DNA of 64,000 nt from Pseudophaeomoniella oleicola (GCA_003868215.1 QWDQ01000002.1:124001-188000), one strand, 5' to 3'. Positions 53,642 to 64,000 are shown, counted from the first letter of the stretch. Made by a program: numbers and translations. Notes: generated by a model not told the origin, from the sequence alone.

Positions 53642-54673
53642 ATGGCTGTCGATACCTCACAAGCGGCTACGGCCCTGATAACGGAGCATTTACAATATAC
53701 TCCCCTGGTAAGACCCTTGAGCTGCGCGACCCCGATTCTTCTGACGGTACACAGTCGCTCATCGACGACATTATCAACGCCGTCAACACCTATATATACC
53801 AGGCGATCTCCAGCCTGGAGACTGGTCTCAGCTCAGCACCCCCAGAGCGACTCGGGTTCAAGCCTTCAGAAACCCAAGAAGGGGCCTCGGATTCTGGTCC
53901 GGACTATCCAGAAGCAAAGAAAGAGATTGAAGAAGGACTGCACCAATTAGAAACCCTGCTGGAATCAACCGTTGACAAGAACTTTGACAAACTTGAGATC
54001 TATGTGCTACGCAATATTTTCTCTGTGCCAGAAGACCTGGCGCCATGGGTGCGATTAAAGCATTACGAGGTACGGGCTTGCATTACCGGTCAAGAACACA
54101 TGCTGATGGCTCCAGGGTTTGACGTTTCCTCCTGCAGAGAATGCTCCAACGATGCAATCTATTGAACTCTTGAGACGCAAGTTGGCAGAGTCCCGAAAAG
54201 TGCAACATATTCTTGCTCGGGAGCATGCGCGCAATGCAGCTTTGAAGCAACAACTAAGTGCTATTATCTCGGCCACAGGCTCGCGCCTGCCAGCCAATAA
54301 CCCCGAAGGCTCTATGGTCCCAGACCTCTCCTTCCTCACCAAATCACAATCCGCAAGAGCTTTTATGTCTCCAGGAGGACCTGACCTCCCATTGACGACG
54401 AACACTACCTTTGCAATGTCACAGCTCCCGGCTCTACGGTCGGCTTTAGCTGAACTAAGACCCCGCTTGGCCACGATTCAAGCTCCTCGGAATGGTAGCG
54501 CCAAAGATGAGATACGACAAGAGAGACGTGACTATATTGAGCAGAGGACCAAAGCGCAGCTAGAGAAGATCGGCCATTCGAGAGCGGAAGGTGCCGATGC
54601 AATGAGTGGACCAAAGGTTGACAAGGAAGAAGTTGAAGCATTAGAGCGAGCGGCCGGCCTCTTCGAGACGTGA
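53642..54673 (+). CDS. MTW1: Kinetochore protein Mtw1 (Mis12)
   Basis: Three exons: 53642-53707, 53755-54069 and 54116-54673, with introns of 47 and 46 nt, giving 312 aa. The first join gives EHLQYTPLSLIDDIINAVN, the conserved Mis12 start; then IYQAISSLETGL, then LHQLETLLESTVDKNFDKLE and APWVRLKHYEGLTFP. The C-terminal half is coiled coil (SIELLRRKLAESRKVQHILA). Mtw1 is the core of the Mis12/MIND complex that links centromeric chromatin to the Ndc80 complex. Longer frames that start upstream (53584, 53594) run through the introns and are not the gene. All joins are in phase 0, as expected for this short-intron gene. Confidence 0.95.
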
Positions 54674-56597
54674 TCAACGTTGGTTTCTTAGTTGTTTCAC
54701 TCGCGTTGGCTTGTGGGAGTTCAGGTCAGGAAAGTTACGTTGGAATGATACCCATGCAGTTACGAGGGAAAGGTTGATCTGGTAGACTCACGTATCCAAG
54801 TGCGACCGGCTCGCCGGTTACCCTCGTCGGCGCCATTGACCATAATACTGGCACTTCTCATACCATGACTCATGTATCGAAATACACCATGTTAGCGGCC
54901 GCCGGGATCACGGATCGTATTATCTGGGTCTACGAGAAGATCGGCCCAGCCCTTACAGTAGGCATAGTATCGTCGCCTCGGTCGGCAAGTGCATTCTGCA
55001 GCGCTGACAGCACCGGATCGAGACTTATGCAGTCTAACGTAGCTTGTTGGCATCGTATCCAGAGTTCTGGGCCCGGATGACTTGGTGGCTGGAGCACTCG
55101 CCGTGTCGTGCGGTTCAAGACGGTCCTAAATCCTTGCATGGTTCGATCGACGGCATCGTCCACTTATGCAGCTATCATGATCGAGTGGAAGATCGTGCAG
55201 AGGATCCATTGCCTCTTTGGAAGATCCATACCTTGACTTTGACCTCTCACTCTCTCTAATCGGTTCGTGTTTGGATCTTTTTCGACCGTTGTGGAGACGG
55301 GCTTCACCCTTTTTGGGAACATGTTGGCCTCGATCCATTCCAGTGATACTGAATAGACCCTGTACTATGGCACGTTGGGATCGTATCCGAAGACGCGCAT
55401 CATAGTGTAGACTCGGTATTTTCCCTCCCACTCTGTCCGTGCGAAGGGCGACGTCTACCCGAGGGCAATATTAGTCGAGTGTGCCGGCGTTGAAGACCAA
55501 TGCACGAACAAGTCCTGTTTGGGTTAATGCCGAGGGAAGCTGTATCAGATTCCACTCGAATGGGTGATTGTGATATGAGTGTAAGTTAGTTGTAGCACAG
55601 ACATGTCGCCATCTTACTCAAGTGCTTTGACCTTTTCACTGCTTAGAATATCCTGGTCGTTTATCTGTGTAGATAGATGACTTCTTCACGATAAAGAACT
55701 GAATTGTACAAAAGAGCAATTGTGAAGAATGATGAAAATTGTTGCTCTTCGCGCTGTGCCTTGCATAAGCGTTGTTTTAGAATCTATTGCCAAGAACCAA
55801 TAGTCGTCCAACTCTTTTTCTCAATAATTAATAGGAATAGTAATTGTCCCCAGCTCATCACTTGCTGTGTGCTGTGTGTGAACTGTTCCTTCTAGCCGCC
55901 AGCATAGACGCCCAATGAGCGATCTCCCGCTGCCTCTCAGGACAAACCCTCATCCACGTCTAGGGTCTGATCAGTCTCTTGTAGTATGCGAGCGTGGCAC
56001 TTTGCTTACGGCGCTTGCTCTGGTCAGCGACTCGTCCAAAGATGTTGCTTCGACAATTGGTCGAAGCGCCCGTGTGGAATTTTCAGCATCTCTGCCTATA
56101 GTCCTACCAACGCGCGGTCGCTCTGCCTCGACCGCAACCTGCTCATTGGATACAAGAGCGGATAGAACAATGAAGTACTGACTTCCTGACTTTGGATGGC
56201 CTACGGGCGTCTACAGAGTGCGCAATGACTGGCTCGTCTGCTTCCCTGGACGTTTTCGAAACCAGTTGGCTGACAGGATGGTTGCTCCAGAGCATGCAAC
56301 GTTTCATTCGATGCCATCGAGCTCTCCTGGTATATACCTGAAGGTGCTCTCCGTAGACGAAACACCGTTTTCTATGTTCTTCAGCGCGCTGGTCCAGCTA
56401 ACTGCTGTCTCGTTGCCTGTGGTTTCCTCTTGTGTGGTTTCAACTCTTTCGTTCACTTGATTCCGTCGGGCAAGCTGTGCGTCGCTCTTTGTTTCTATAT
56501 CATCTTCTTTTGTGCCCGGTGTCCTCTGAGCCGGTGCTGTCTGCAAAAGTCACTATCGTGCCATATCTACGAAGAGCACATTTCAAGCTTTATCAAG
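54674..56597. other. Intergenic, about 1.9 kb, no gene seen
   Basis: Short overlapping frames on both strands only. Expected to hold the MTW1 3' UTR and the promoter of the next gene. No repeats of note. Confidence 0.45.
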
Positions 56598-57521
56598 ATG
56601 GGTAATCTTCCGTTTGACGAGAGTGCCCTCCGTATCTCTCCCTCCCCTCCTCCATCATCGGGATCTGCATCTTCTACGACCGAGGCCAAATACCTCCGCC
56701 GCGTCCGTCTTCTGCACTACGTTCGCCTGGGTCTCTCGGTCCTCTTCATCATCCTGGGGGCTAGCATCCTCGGTTGTGAAGCTCATACCCTACATTTCTT
56801 CAATTCTACCCATCTCAGTTTCGAATGGTGGCTCCCACTATGGCCGCAACACTTTGATCTCCGCCCAACGATGACCCTCCTTATCGCATCCGCGGTCATA
56901 ATACTGTTCACTCTACTCTACATCGTTTTCGCTCTCCTTCCCTCGGTGAGCCTCCGCAAAGTCCATCCTTCGTCTTGTTCCCGCTAATCTCTCCCCTCTT
57001 GCTCCTAGCCACATTCTCATACTACCCTCCTCAATGCCCTGTTCACTCTCCTTACTGGTATCACTCTGGTCACCTCCCTCCTCTCCCTCGCTTACAGCCT
57101 CCATCTCCGCCACGTGGACAGTGATGGTTCGCGTTCTTCGCTGGAATCTTGGACCTGTCGATGGGCTCAAGGAGTTTCCGGGTCCGACGTCGCCACATCA
57201 TCCGGTGCGACCGACACTGCCTCTTCCATTTTTGGAAACAATGGCGGCATCCCACCCCCAACGGGCTTCAAAAGAGTCTGTAGCGAGACCAAAGCCGGAT
57301 GGGGCATGATGATTGCGCTCTGCTGTTCAATCGCCGTGCTCGGTGGAGTGGCAAGTCTGGCTGGCTGGTGGTTAGGATTCCAGGTCTGGCGGGAACGGAG
57401 AACCCAAGCCAAGGCGGCGTATGGTGGTGGATATGCTTACGAGGGAGAACAGTGGGCGATGCAGAATGGCAGGGAAACGAACAGTGAACACGGGGAGCCC
57501 CAGATCGTCCACGAAGCTTGA
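56598..57521 (+). CDS. Four-transmembrane protein, family unknown
   Basis: Two exons, 56598-56945 and 57009-57521, with a 63-nt intron, giving 286 aa. Four hydrophobic segments are clear: about residues 38-60 (LGLSVLFIILGASILG), 92-115 (TLLIASAVIILFTLLYIVF), 122-145 (LLNALFTLLTGITLVTSLLS) and 220-245 (MMIALCCSIAVLGGVASLAG). The loop before TM4 and both termini are soluble and Ser/Gly-rich. The MARVEL-like four-helix layout is common among fungal plasma-membrane proteins, but no family motif is visible, so this is topology only. The join is confirmed because TM3 is carried wholly by the spliced second exon. Confidence 0.82.
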
Positions 57522-58191
57522 ACATCATATGTCTGCATGAGAGTGTACTCTGGTACTAATGTTCAATTACGAACATTATGTGCAGGCAGCATTTACATTC
57601 TCCTAGCTTTTCTTCAGACGACCTTCTGCTCAAGCTTAGCAGAATGCACATCCGATCGGGATCTAAGGTACTTACCACCACGTGTCCAGACAGCATGCTC
57701 GCTCGCACAGGGGGGCCAGAGATGAGGAGGAGGAGGAGGCCGCCATCGCTCTTTGTTTCTTTTTATAGTACAGAAAGTTCTCTTTACGTTAGATAGTACC
57801 TAGGTACTCATGATAGGGTATCTGGATCTTTTCCAGCAGCAGCAGCAGAGAAGAAAGAATGAATGGGAGGAAAGGAGAGAAAACAGAAAGTCAGGTATTT
57901 GACTAGTAAGCATAAGTCTCGTCGGAATCTACGAGGGTCTTTTCTTCTTCTATTGCAAGCAAGTGTAAGAACAGAATAGGTCGGTAAGGTAGTACTAAGC
58001 TATGAAATTCTCGTATCTACGTAACTTATTAGTACTTACCTAGTTTTCACTCCGAATGGCTTTGCGTCTTCATCATTACCTACAATGGTCGGAGTATGAT
58101 TCTGCCACATATATTACATACTATCGCTACTTGGTTCCTCGTTGCTAGGTATCTATCTACCTATTATGTAGGTACTTACTGTCTAGACTTA
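57522..58191. other. Convergent 3' intergenic region
   Basis: 670 nt between convergent stops. A short CAG run lies at about 57834-57849. No gene seen. Confidence 0.5.
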
Positions 58192-59112
58192 TCATTTGCC
58201 AATATCAGTAGTAGGAGTTTCCGTCTCCGTCTCCTCCTTCTCCTCCTCCTTCTCCTTCCCCTTGCCGAGTATCGCCCTGATTGCCGCATCAATCCTTGCC
58301 TTCTTCTCCTCTAGCCGCTTCGCTGCCAACTTGGGGTTATAATCAGGAATTCGATTCCGGACTGCGTCACCGCTTCCGAATACTCTGTCGATTCGCCTTT
58401 TGCGGTCCCAGATGAATTCTTCTTCGGATGATGATGAGTCCGAGTCCTCTGCCTGTTGTTGCTCGTTTGCGTCATGCTGCTGGTTGGGTTTTGGATGGCG
58501 GTGGCGCCAGTGTCGTTTGACCCACATGACTCGGTGTAGGGGGATCCAGTCTTCGCCTTCGGTGCCGTCTTTGCGGCGTTCGGTCCATTGAGAGAGAGTG
58601 GTGGTTTGGATACCGCTGAAACGGTCGATGTAGCCGACCGTGTAGGTGTAGGCGGAGGCGGTTGGTGGGGTGGACTCTTCGTCGCCGGAGACGGGGAGGG
58701 GTGTGGAGGCTGGTGGTTGTGAGGATGACGATGTTGTCGTGGTGGTGGTGGTATGGAGACGGGAGATTGATGGGTCCCAGGTTATGCGGGAGAGGATGTC
58801 TTGGATTGGGCGTAGGGGTCGAATGGGTTCCGGGGGTGAGAAGGGAGGATTGTAACGATCCGGGGGTTTGTAACGTTCGTTGGTTCGGTACGTGAATTGC
58901 TCTGGTAGGGGTTGGGGGGAGGGTGATGGCAAGAGGTCAGCGGTTGGGAGGGTGGGGGTCTCGGTCGTTTGGATACGAGGGAACGGGTCTTCCGGTGGTG
59001 ACCGACGGCGGCGAGGGTGGTGGGGGAGCTGGGTGGTAGACAGCTGGGGTTGTATGCTGGCCTCGGGCGAGATCGAGGCAGAGCCTTGGTCACGTCCTTG
59101 GGAGTCTGCCAT
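58192..59112 (-). CDS. MJ1316/DUF504 RNA cyclic-group end-recognition protein
   Basis: An unspliced 306-aa protein starting at the ATG at 59112 (MADSQGRD). The MJ1316 domain is split by low-complexity inserts: first RPIQDILSRITWDPS, then after a Thr/Ser run YTVGYIDRFSG, later DWIPLHRVMWVKRHW and, past an acidic insert, EFIWDRKRRIDRV. This matches the archaeal/eukaryotic pattern of ILxxIxWDP, VGYxDRF, IPxHR and the WDR end. The domain (in LENG9 and DUF504 proteins) is thought to recognise 2',3'-cyclic phosphate RNA ends. The N-terminal 90 residues are Pro-rich and disordered; the C terminus is a charged helix. Role in fungi is not known to me; RNA repair or tRNA splicing is inference. Confidence 0.8.
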   Translation of the reverse strand: MADSQGRDQGSASISPEASIQPQLSTTQLPHHPRRRRSPPEDPFPRIQTTETPTLPTADLLPSPSPQPLPEQFTYRTNERYKPPDRYNPPFSPPEPIRPLRPIQDILSRITWDPSISRLHTTTTTTTSSSSQPPASTPLPVSGDEESTPPTASAYTYTVGYIDRFSGIQTTTLSQWTERRKDGTEGEDWIPLHRVMWVKRHWRHRHPKPNQQHDANEQQQAEDSDSSSSEEEFIWDRKRRIDRVFGSGDAVRNRIPDYNPKLAAKRLEEKKARIDAAIRAILGKGKEKEEEKEETETETPTTDIGK

Positions 59113-60596
59113 ATCTACTGTTCTTCGCGATACTAGCAGGCAGATCACTTCAATGTTCTGTTTCGAATATATTCCCGTCGTCTACCTATATAGGTAGTCT
59201 ATCTAAGGCGGGAATCTTTGGATATTTACATGTGCATTGGGTGGGCTTGCCTCGGAGTGATATACATTTTCGAGAGACTGTTGATTGCTGGGGACCAGTT
59301 CACAAGCACCGTCGTCCGACATGTAAGCAGCATTATGTTCTACGTTACTGTGACTCGCCAAGTCCACTGGTGTATGTCTAACCTCATAATTCAGTGTTGG
59401 CGGTCGATGGCGCGGTAGAATAGATGTACTAACAGGGGTTGCGTTGGCGATGTGAGCTATAGGATGCTTAGTTTGTGCTGCTTAGAGTAATAAATTCTAG
59501 GCGATTCCTGTTGAAAAGGGGAGTCCGTGAGTCATCAGATACACAAGCGAGACATCATACGAGTTGATGACTCCAGTGCACATGGCACGCAGATCATAAA
59601 CAGTCACCAGCAAGAAGAGCGACAGTAAGAAGGCATAGCAAGACATAGTCAGCTATCTGTAAGTCAGTCTGATGTTGATAATTGATCGGTCGTCATATCA
59701 TGTTGGAGCGATGATAGAAGATGATAGCGCGGCAGGTGCTACCTCGTGCTACCATTTTCCCATCTTCCCATCTTCCCATATTACCACATAAGGCAACTCA
59801 GATACCTGCTCTACCACGGTCAGATCCAACTATCCGACAGGAGATACAGTCATTTACTACGTGGTAAACAAAAGAAAGAACGATGATCACATCTGGGAGA
59901 ATAATTCCAAAGTGCAGTACATAGTAAATGGATCGGAGAGATGTTGCTCATCGGACGTGTTCTAAGGGACCGAGTAGTGTGCCACAATTGCCACAGTCGG
60001 AGAGTCGGAGAGAGTCAAGCCACAGATCTCAGCCAATCAGATCAACAACAGACCGGATCAGGCACCAGACTCAGGCAAGTGGCAAACGCGCGTATTCCAA
60101 CACTCGACCATCAATCACCGTTCACCGTCGCCATCCTTCATCGACTCATCGACTTTTCCCCCGCCTCGCCCGCAACGGCAACAGCCTTTCTGTCCTATCA
60201 ATACGTCGGTAAGTTTCGTAGTCACCGAAAAAGTCCAGTTCATCCAGTTCTTTCCAGAAGGTTCGTGTATCTTCGACTGTTCTGCCTCGTTCTGATTGGT
60301 AATGCAAGTCGGAAGGCAACTATCAAACCTACGTGTTTTAGGTGTTTTGTTCCAGGTATTCGAGGTAATTGTTCGAGGTCTGCAGGCTGCAGGAAAATAC
60401 ACCACACTTTGACTGCTATCAGGCTACGTATGTCATACGTATCAACAACCTCTTGCCTGATCATTCATCTATATATTCCTCTTCTATTCCTCTTCATCTA
60501 CTATCTCTCTCTTTTTCATCCCTTTCATCAACCCATCACTACTCAAACTCGAATAACACTCCCCTCCCACCAATCATCACACAACATACCATCAAC
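59113..60596. promoter_or_regulatory. Divergent promoter region, MJ1316 gene and heat-shock gene
   Basis: 1.5 kb between divergent ATGs. Contains a perfect heat-shock element (below), a TATATA motif near 60470 and a GTAAGT at 60209 that could be a 5' UTR intron donor. Frames at 59928-60828 are not supported as genes. Confidence 0.5.
60252..60264 (+). promoter_or_regulatory. Perfect heat-shock element
   Basis: TTCcaGAAggTTC: three alternating 5-nt units with exact spacing, the consensus for Hsf1 trimers. It lies 333 nt before the ATG of the alpha-crystallin gene and about 205 nt before the TATATA motif. Confidence 0.7.
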
Positions 60597-62378
60597 ATGG
60601 CTTTCTTTGCCAACGGCAATTTCCCCCACGATCGATCCCATCCCTTCTGGGACTTCATCGCCAGCATCGACGAAAACTTCGGCGGTGATTTCAACAGACG
60701 TCCACCTTCGTATGCTCCGAGAGACCGTTATGAGCGGGACCATGCTGCTCGTGCCGACACTTCTAGCGAGGAGCCTCCCAAAGACAAGGGCAAGCATAGG
60801 CAACCCTCTGCCGAAGATGAGTCTATGAGCGACGCCGAACCCCGCCCATCTAAGAGAGATCTTCCTGATAACGAGAAACCACACGAGCACAAGAGTAAAG
60901 CCCACAAGGCAGACAGTGACGACAGCCTCTCATCGTCTAGCTCATCCGAATCCGAAGAAGAACGCCCTCGTCGTGGACGTGCTGGTCGTCACAGCCACCA
61001 CGGTCATCAACACGACGGTCGTCGAGGCTGGCATCATTACGGCCCTCCACGATTCCCGCAAGGTCCTCTTGGCCTGCCAGGCTTTGGACCCGACTTCGGC
61101 TTTGACTTCTCCGACTGGACCTCTCCCGTTCATCGTTTCGGTCCTCCACGCGGTCCTCCACATGGACATGGCGATCGCGGCCCTCAACGACCCACACATG
61201 ATGCACGTGGTCCTCCACCATTCCCCTTTGACGCCAGAGGACCACCGCCATTTGGTGCTGCACCACGAGATGACCCACGCGCACCGCTCCCAGCAGATCA
61301 ACCAGAAGTGCGTGGACCACCCCCACCACCCTTTGAACCACGCGCAGGTGCTCCAGGGTCACACGATCTCTACCCAGAAGCTCGTGGTCCACCTCCAAGG
61401 TTCGCAGGTGAACGACCACCACCACCGTTTGCGGGTGAGCGACCGCCACCACCTCCAGGGTTTGCCCGTCCTCCTCCACCGCCAGATCATGGACCACACA
61501 ACCACCACCCTGGAGGCCCAGGTGCACATGGATTCCGCGGACGTGGATGTCGCGGTAGGGGACCTTGGGGCCGCCGTGGCATGCGACCCGATGGTCCTGG
61601 ATTCCGCCCTGACTTCAACACCCTCATCCAAAAGTTCGGTACCGCTCTTGGCTTCGACCCCAACGTGGTAGCTGCAAATCTTGGTGTCGCTCGCGGTGAC
61701 AGGGATTTTGTACCCGCCCATGACCTGTTTGATTTGTCTGCAGAGTACCTCATCCACGTCTCTCTTCCCGGCGCGGCAAAGGAAGATATCGGTCTTGACT
61801 TTGACGGAGAGAAGAACACTCTTCGCGTTGGTGGTGTCATTCACCGGCCTAATGTGGACGAACAAACAATCTCTGCTCTCGTTCACGACGGTCGCAGAGG
61901 ACAGATCGGTGCTTTCGAAGTCAAGGTCTCTCTTCCCCATGCCGAAGACGCCGTCTCCGTTGACGCCAACGCCATCTCAGCCAAACTTCGCGATGGTGTA
62001 CTCGTCATCCATGTCCCCAAGATCATCAAGAAACAAGAGAAGAAGAGTATCCGCATCGATACACCTTCCCCATCTCCCGAGCGTGCCTCCTCATTGCCAG
62101 TGAGAGAGAAAGGAAAAGGAAAGGAACCCGCAACGGAGCTTGACATGTACGAGACCACACCTGCTCCACTTGAATCGGTCACGGAGCAAGGTGACGACCA
62201 CAAGACAGATGAAGCTATGCAGGAGGATCCCCCTGAAGTTCTCCCCGAGTATTCCGCCGAACCCCATCATGAACAAGGCTATCATTACGACTACGAATAC
62301 GACCACGACCATCACAGCAACCCGGACTCCAAGGATGGAGACGACGAGGGCGAGTACGTCAAGATCAATGTCGACTAG
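60597..62378 (+). CDS. Oversized small-heat-shock (alpha-crystallin domain) protein
   Basis: An unspliced 593-aa protein from the ATG at 60597 (MAFFANGNFPHD). The alpha-crystallin domain lies at about residues 370-480: DLFDLSAEYLIHVSLPG, then FDGEKNTLRVGGVIHRP, FEVKVSLPHAEDAVSVDAN and the closing AKLRDGVLVIHVPKI. Ahead of it are about 370 mostly disordered residues: an acidic Ser-rich part, then an Arg/Gly/His/Pro-rich part with many PPPF, RGPPP and GERPPPP units. The acidic C-terminal tail is about 110 residues. Ordinary family members have 150-250 residues, so this is a long fungal version; the chaperone core holds unfolding proteins. The Hsf-type site upstream fits stress induction. Frames on both strands overlapping the Pro-rich part are shadows. 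Confidence 0.9.
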   Translation: MAFFANGNFPHDRSHPFWDFIASIDENFGGDFNRRPPSYAPRDRYERDHAARADTSSEEPPKDKGKHRQPSAEDESMSDAEPRPSKRDLPDNEKPHEHKSKAHKADSDDSLSSSSSSESEEERPRRGRAGRHSHHGHQHDGRRGWHHYGPPRFPQGPLGLPGFGPDFGFDFSDWTSPVHRFGPPRGPPHGHGDRGPQRPTHDARGPPPFPFDARGPPPFGAAPRDDPRAPLPADQPEVRGPPPPPFEPRAGAPGSHDLYPEARGPPPRFAGERPPPPFAGERPPPPPGFARPPPPPDHGPHNHHPGGPGAHGFRGRGCRGRGPWGRRGMRPDGPGFRPDFNTLIQKFGTALGFDPNVVAANLGVARGDRDFVPAHDLFDLSAEYLIHVSLPGAAKEDIGLDFDGEKNTLRVGGVIHRPNVDEQTISALVHDGRRGQIGAFEVKVSLPHAEDAVSVDANAISAKLRDGVLVIHVPKIIKKQEKKSIRIDTPSPSPERASSLPVREKGKGKEPATELDMYETTPAPLESVTEQGDDHKTDEAMQEDPPEVLPEYSAEPHHEQGYHYDYEYDHDHHSNPDSKDGDDEGEYVKINVD

Positions 62379-62966
62379 ACGTTGACGCATGCATCTGACC
62401 ACGGTCAGAGGATGATGCCCAATTTTTCATACTCAGTTGTCTGTCTATTGTCTTCTTGTACCAATAACTTTTATTGGAGGATTTCTTACTGGCGTCGAGG
62501 GTGTATCACGAATTAGGAAGTTTACATTGGGAAAAGGAAAGAGAGAGTCTTGTCAACACATCCTTGTATGTTACCAACGACTCGAGGAACAATAATATGC
62601 TGTTGTTAAAGTACCTAGTAGCAACCAGGTAGACTAGCTGCCTGGTTCGGTCCATCATACGAAATAGGAAACAAATAATATGGCCCAGTTGGAGCAGCAA
62701 AACAAATATCCCTTAATTTTAAAAATGATTTATATCTCGTGAAATGTGTTTTTGGATGGGATCTATCTATTGGGAATTCTACAATTCCTTTCCCCCGTCT
62801 GTATAACCTCATCATATCAACATAATATAGAGTACATCGGTTATACATAATATATAGAGATTATGAATACCTCAAAGATTTGATCTCCAGAGTAGATCCT
62901 TCAGAAACATGTACATATATATCTCCCAAAAGATAAAACACTCTAACCCAGATGCCACAAAGAATT
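62379..62966. other. Convergent 3' intergenic region
   Basis: 588 nt, AT-rich, between convergent stops. No gene or clear repeat. Confidence 0.5.
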
Positions 62967-63948
62967 TCAAAAATCCATGACCCGTCGTCGTGGGTGGTGG
63001 ATGTTGCTTATATTCATGTTCATGTTCATTATCGAGGACCGTCTGGGTTGTTGTTGTTCTTGCTGTCCTCTGTTTTGTTGGTGTTGGTGTTCGTGTTGAG
63101 GTAATAGAGGGACAGGGGCAAGATGGTTATCTCGGAGTTCGTAGTATTCGCCTGCCCCGGCACCCGTACGGAACCCAGGGAGGCCTCTGCGTGGGTTGCT
63201 GCTGTTGTTGCCGTTGTTACTGGTAGGCCACGATGGGAGGAAGATGATGCTGCTGTGAGCGCGAGATTTGCGGGAATCGGTGGTGGTGTTGAAAGACGAC
63301 AAGGAGGATTTCGATCGGTGGTCGTGATAGTGGCGGGTGGCGGCGATGCTGTTGCAGACGCATGTGCCGGCGTAGCCGAGGGTGAGGACAGCGAGGAGAC
63401 AGACGCGTGCGACGCTGACGGGGGACCAGAGCGGGTTGCCGTGTTCGAGGCCGTTGTGGGGGACGGTGTGGCGGAGGGGGAGGGGGCAGATGGGTGTTGG
63501 GAGAGGGAGGGAGGGGAGGAGGAGTTCGCAGCGGGTGGAGAGGGGGGTGATGAAGAGGAGGGATAGGAGCAGAGGGGAGGTGATGAGAAGAGGCAGCACG
63601 GAGGTGGAGGGACCGGAGCTTGTGGTGAGGTGTTGGTGGAAGATCGAGAGGAGGGAGTGGAGGAGAGTGGCGAGGGGAACGAGACTTGTATAGAAGATCA
63701 AGGACCTGTCATAGATATTATTACTACTATTGATGTTCTTGAAGTGACGGTGTTGAATAGAAAGACGTTGGATAGGTTGGAGAAATAGAAACAGAGAGGA
63801 AACCCTCGGAGCGAACTTACGTTAGGTTGGCCTGAGGTTCGGATGAGCTTGCCTTGAGAACGTATTCAACACTTGCTATGAAGAGGACGAGGGAGATCGC
63901 AAAGTTGAAGCAGGTGGTGAGAAAGTATGCGAGGTTGAGAGATGGCAT
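62967..63948 (-). CDS. Four-transmembrane protein at the window edge, family unknown
   Basis: Two exons on the minus strand, 63948-63821 and 63705-62967, with a 115-nt intron (GTAAGT donor, GACAG acceptor), giving 288 aa. Four hydrophobic segments are seen: LAYFLTTCFNFAISLVLFIA, LIFYTSLVPLATLLHSLLSI, VLPLLITSPLLLSLLFITPL and VARVCLLAVLTLGYAGTCVC. The C-terminal 120 residues are soluble, rich in Ser, Asn, Gln and His, with YYELRDNHLAPVPLLP. This looks like a plasma-membrane or endomembrane protein with a cytosolic tail; I do not recognise the family. The frame stays open for some distance upstream of the ATG at 63948, so an earlier exon beyond the edge is possible. Confidence 0.75.
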
Positions 63949-64000
63949 GCCGCCTGGACTGGACGGCCTCAGAGTTGGGCAGATGGGTAGTTGCCCAGAT

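Noticed and set aside
59941-60828. 295-codon plus-strand frame upstream of and overlapping the alpha-crystallin gene
   Set aside because: Composition is random in the promoter part and becomes a shifted frame of the real gene after 60597.
60916-61671. Long His-rich plus-strand frame, and the matching minus-strand frames at 60937-61527 and 61359-61940
   Set aside because: Low-complexity Pro/Arg coding DNA of the alpha-crystallin gene stays open in other frames; no domain or splice logic.
63123-63566. 147-codon plus-strand frame opposite the edge membrane protein
   Set aside because: Antisense shadow of GC-rich coding DNA; the minus-strand frame has four TM segments and a supported intron.
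1-64000. tRNA, 5S rRNA, CRISPR, transposon or viral remnants
   Set aside because: I looked for T-loop-like GGTTCGAATCC words, paired terminal repeats, direct-repeat arrays and transposase or polymerase motifs on both strands and found none I could support.

Overview
The window comes from a filamentous ascomycete (Pezizomycotina). Genes are split by short GT-AG introns (46-115 nt is typical) with CTNAC-like branch points. The proteins include fungal types: a brlA-like conidiation regulator, GPI-anchored wall proteins, an extracellular cupredoxin, and kinetochore and SWR1 subunits of fungal form. The brlA-like gene hints at Eurotiomycetes, but this is a tentative placement. I support 21 protein-coding genes (two touch or nearly touch the window edges) plus one weak small candidate. 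I saw no tRNA, rRNA, CRISPR array, or recognisable transposon or viral relic. Exon joins were worked out by hand from splice sites and frame.

Left part (1-20 kb): a large disordered protein cut by the window edge; a KHDC4/BLOM7-type splicing KH protein with a 22-nt exon; a mitochondrial-type PPR protein; a tandem pair of diverged paralogues that each carry three UBA-like helical modules and a shared unnamed block (10.4-15.8 kb), which is the best candidate for an undescribed family; tRNA-dihydrouridine synthase Dus1; and a 2-oxoglutarate/Fe(II) dioxygenase.

Middle (20-40 kb): a secreted histidine acid phosphatase, a GH47 EDEM-type mannosidase with a PA domain, a DUF2235 hydrolase with a poly-Asn tract, a short-chain dehydrogenase, a GPI-anchored cupredoxin, CENP-X/Mhf2, Swc5 and the brlA-like C2H2 factor. 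Several are ER or secretory proteins, and several are nuclear chromosome-maintenance proteins. They look like ordinary neighbours, not a pathway cluster.

Right part: about 11.3 kb (39.9-51.2 kb) has no convincing gene. It contains microsatellites, G-runs and TACCTA/TAGGTA palindromes, and probably also the long leader and promoter of the brlA-like gene. Beyond it lie a GPI wall protein, the Mis12-complex subunit Mtw1, a four-TM protein, an MJ1316/DUF504 RNA-end-recognition protein, an oversized alpha-crystallin (small heat-shock) protein with a perfect heat-shock element upstream, and a second four-TM protein at the edge. Both chromosome genes, CENP-X and MTW1, have ACGCG/ACGCGT (MCB-like) elements just upstream, which suggests G1/S-timed expression.
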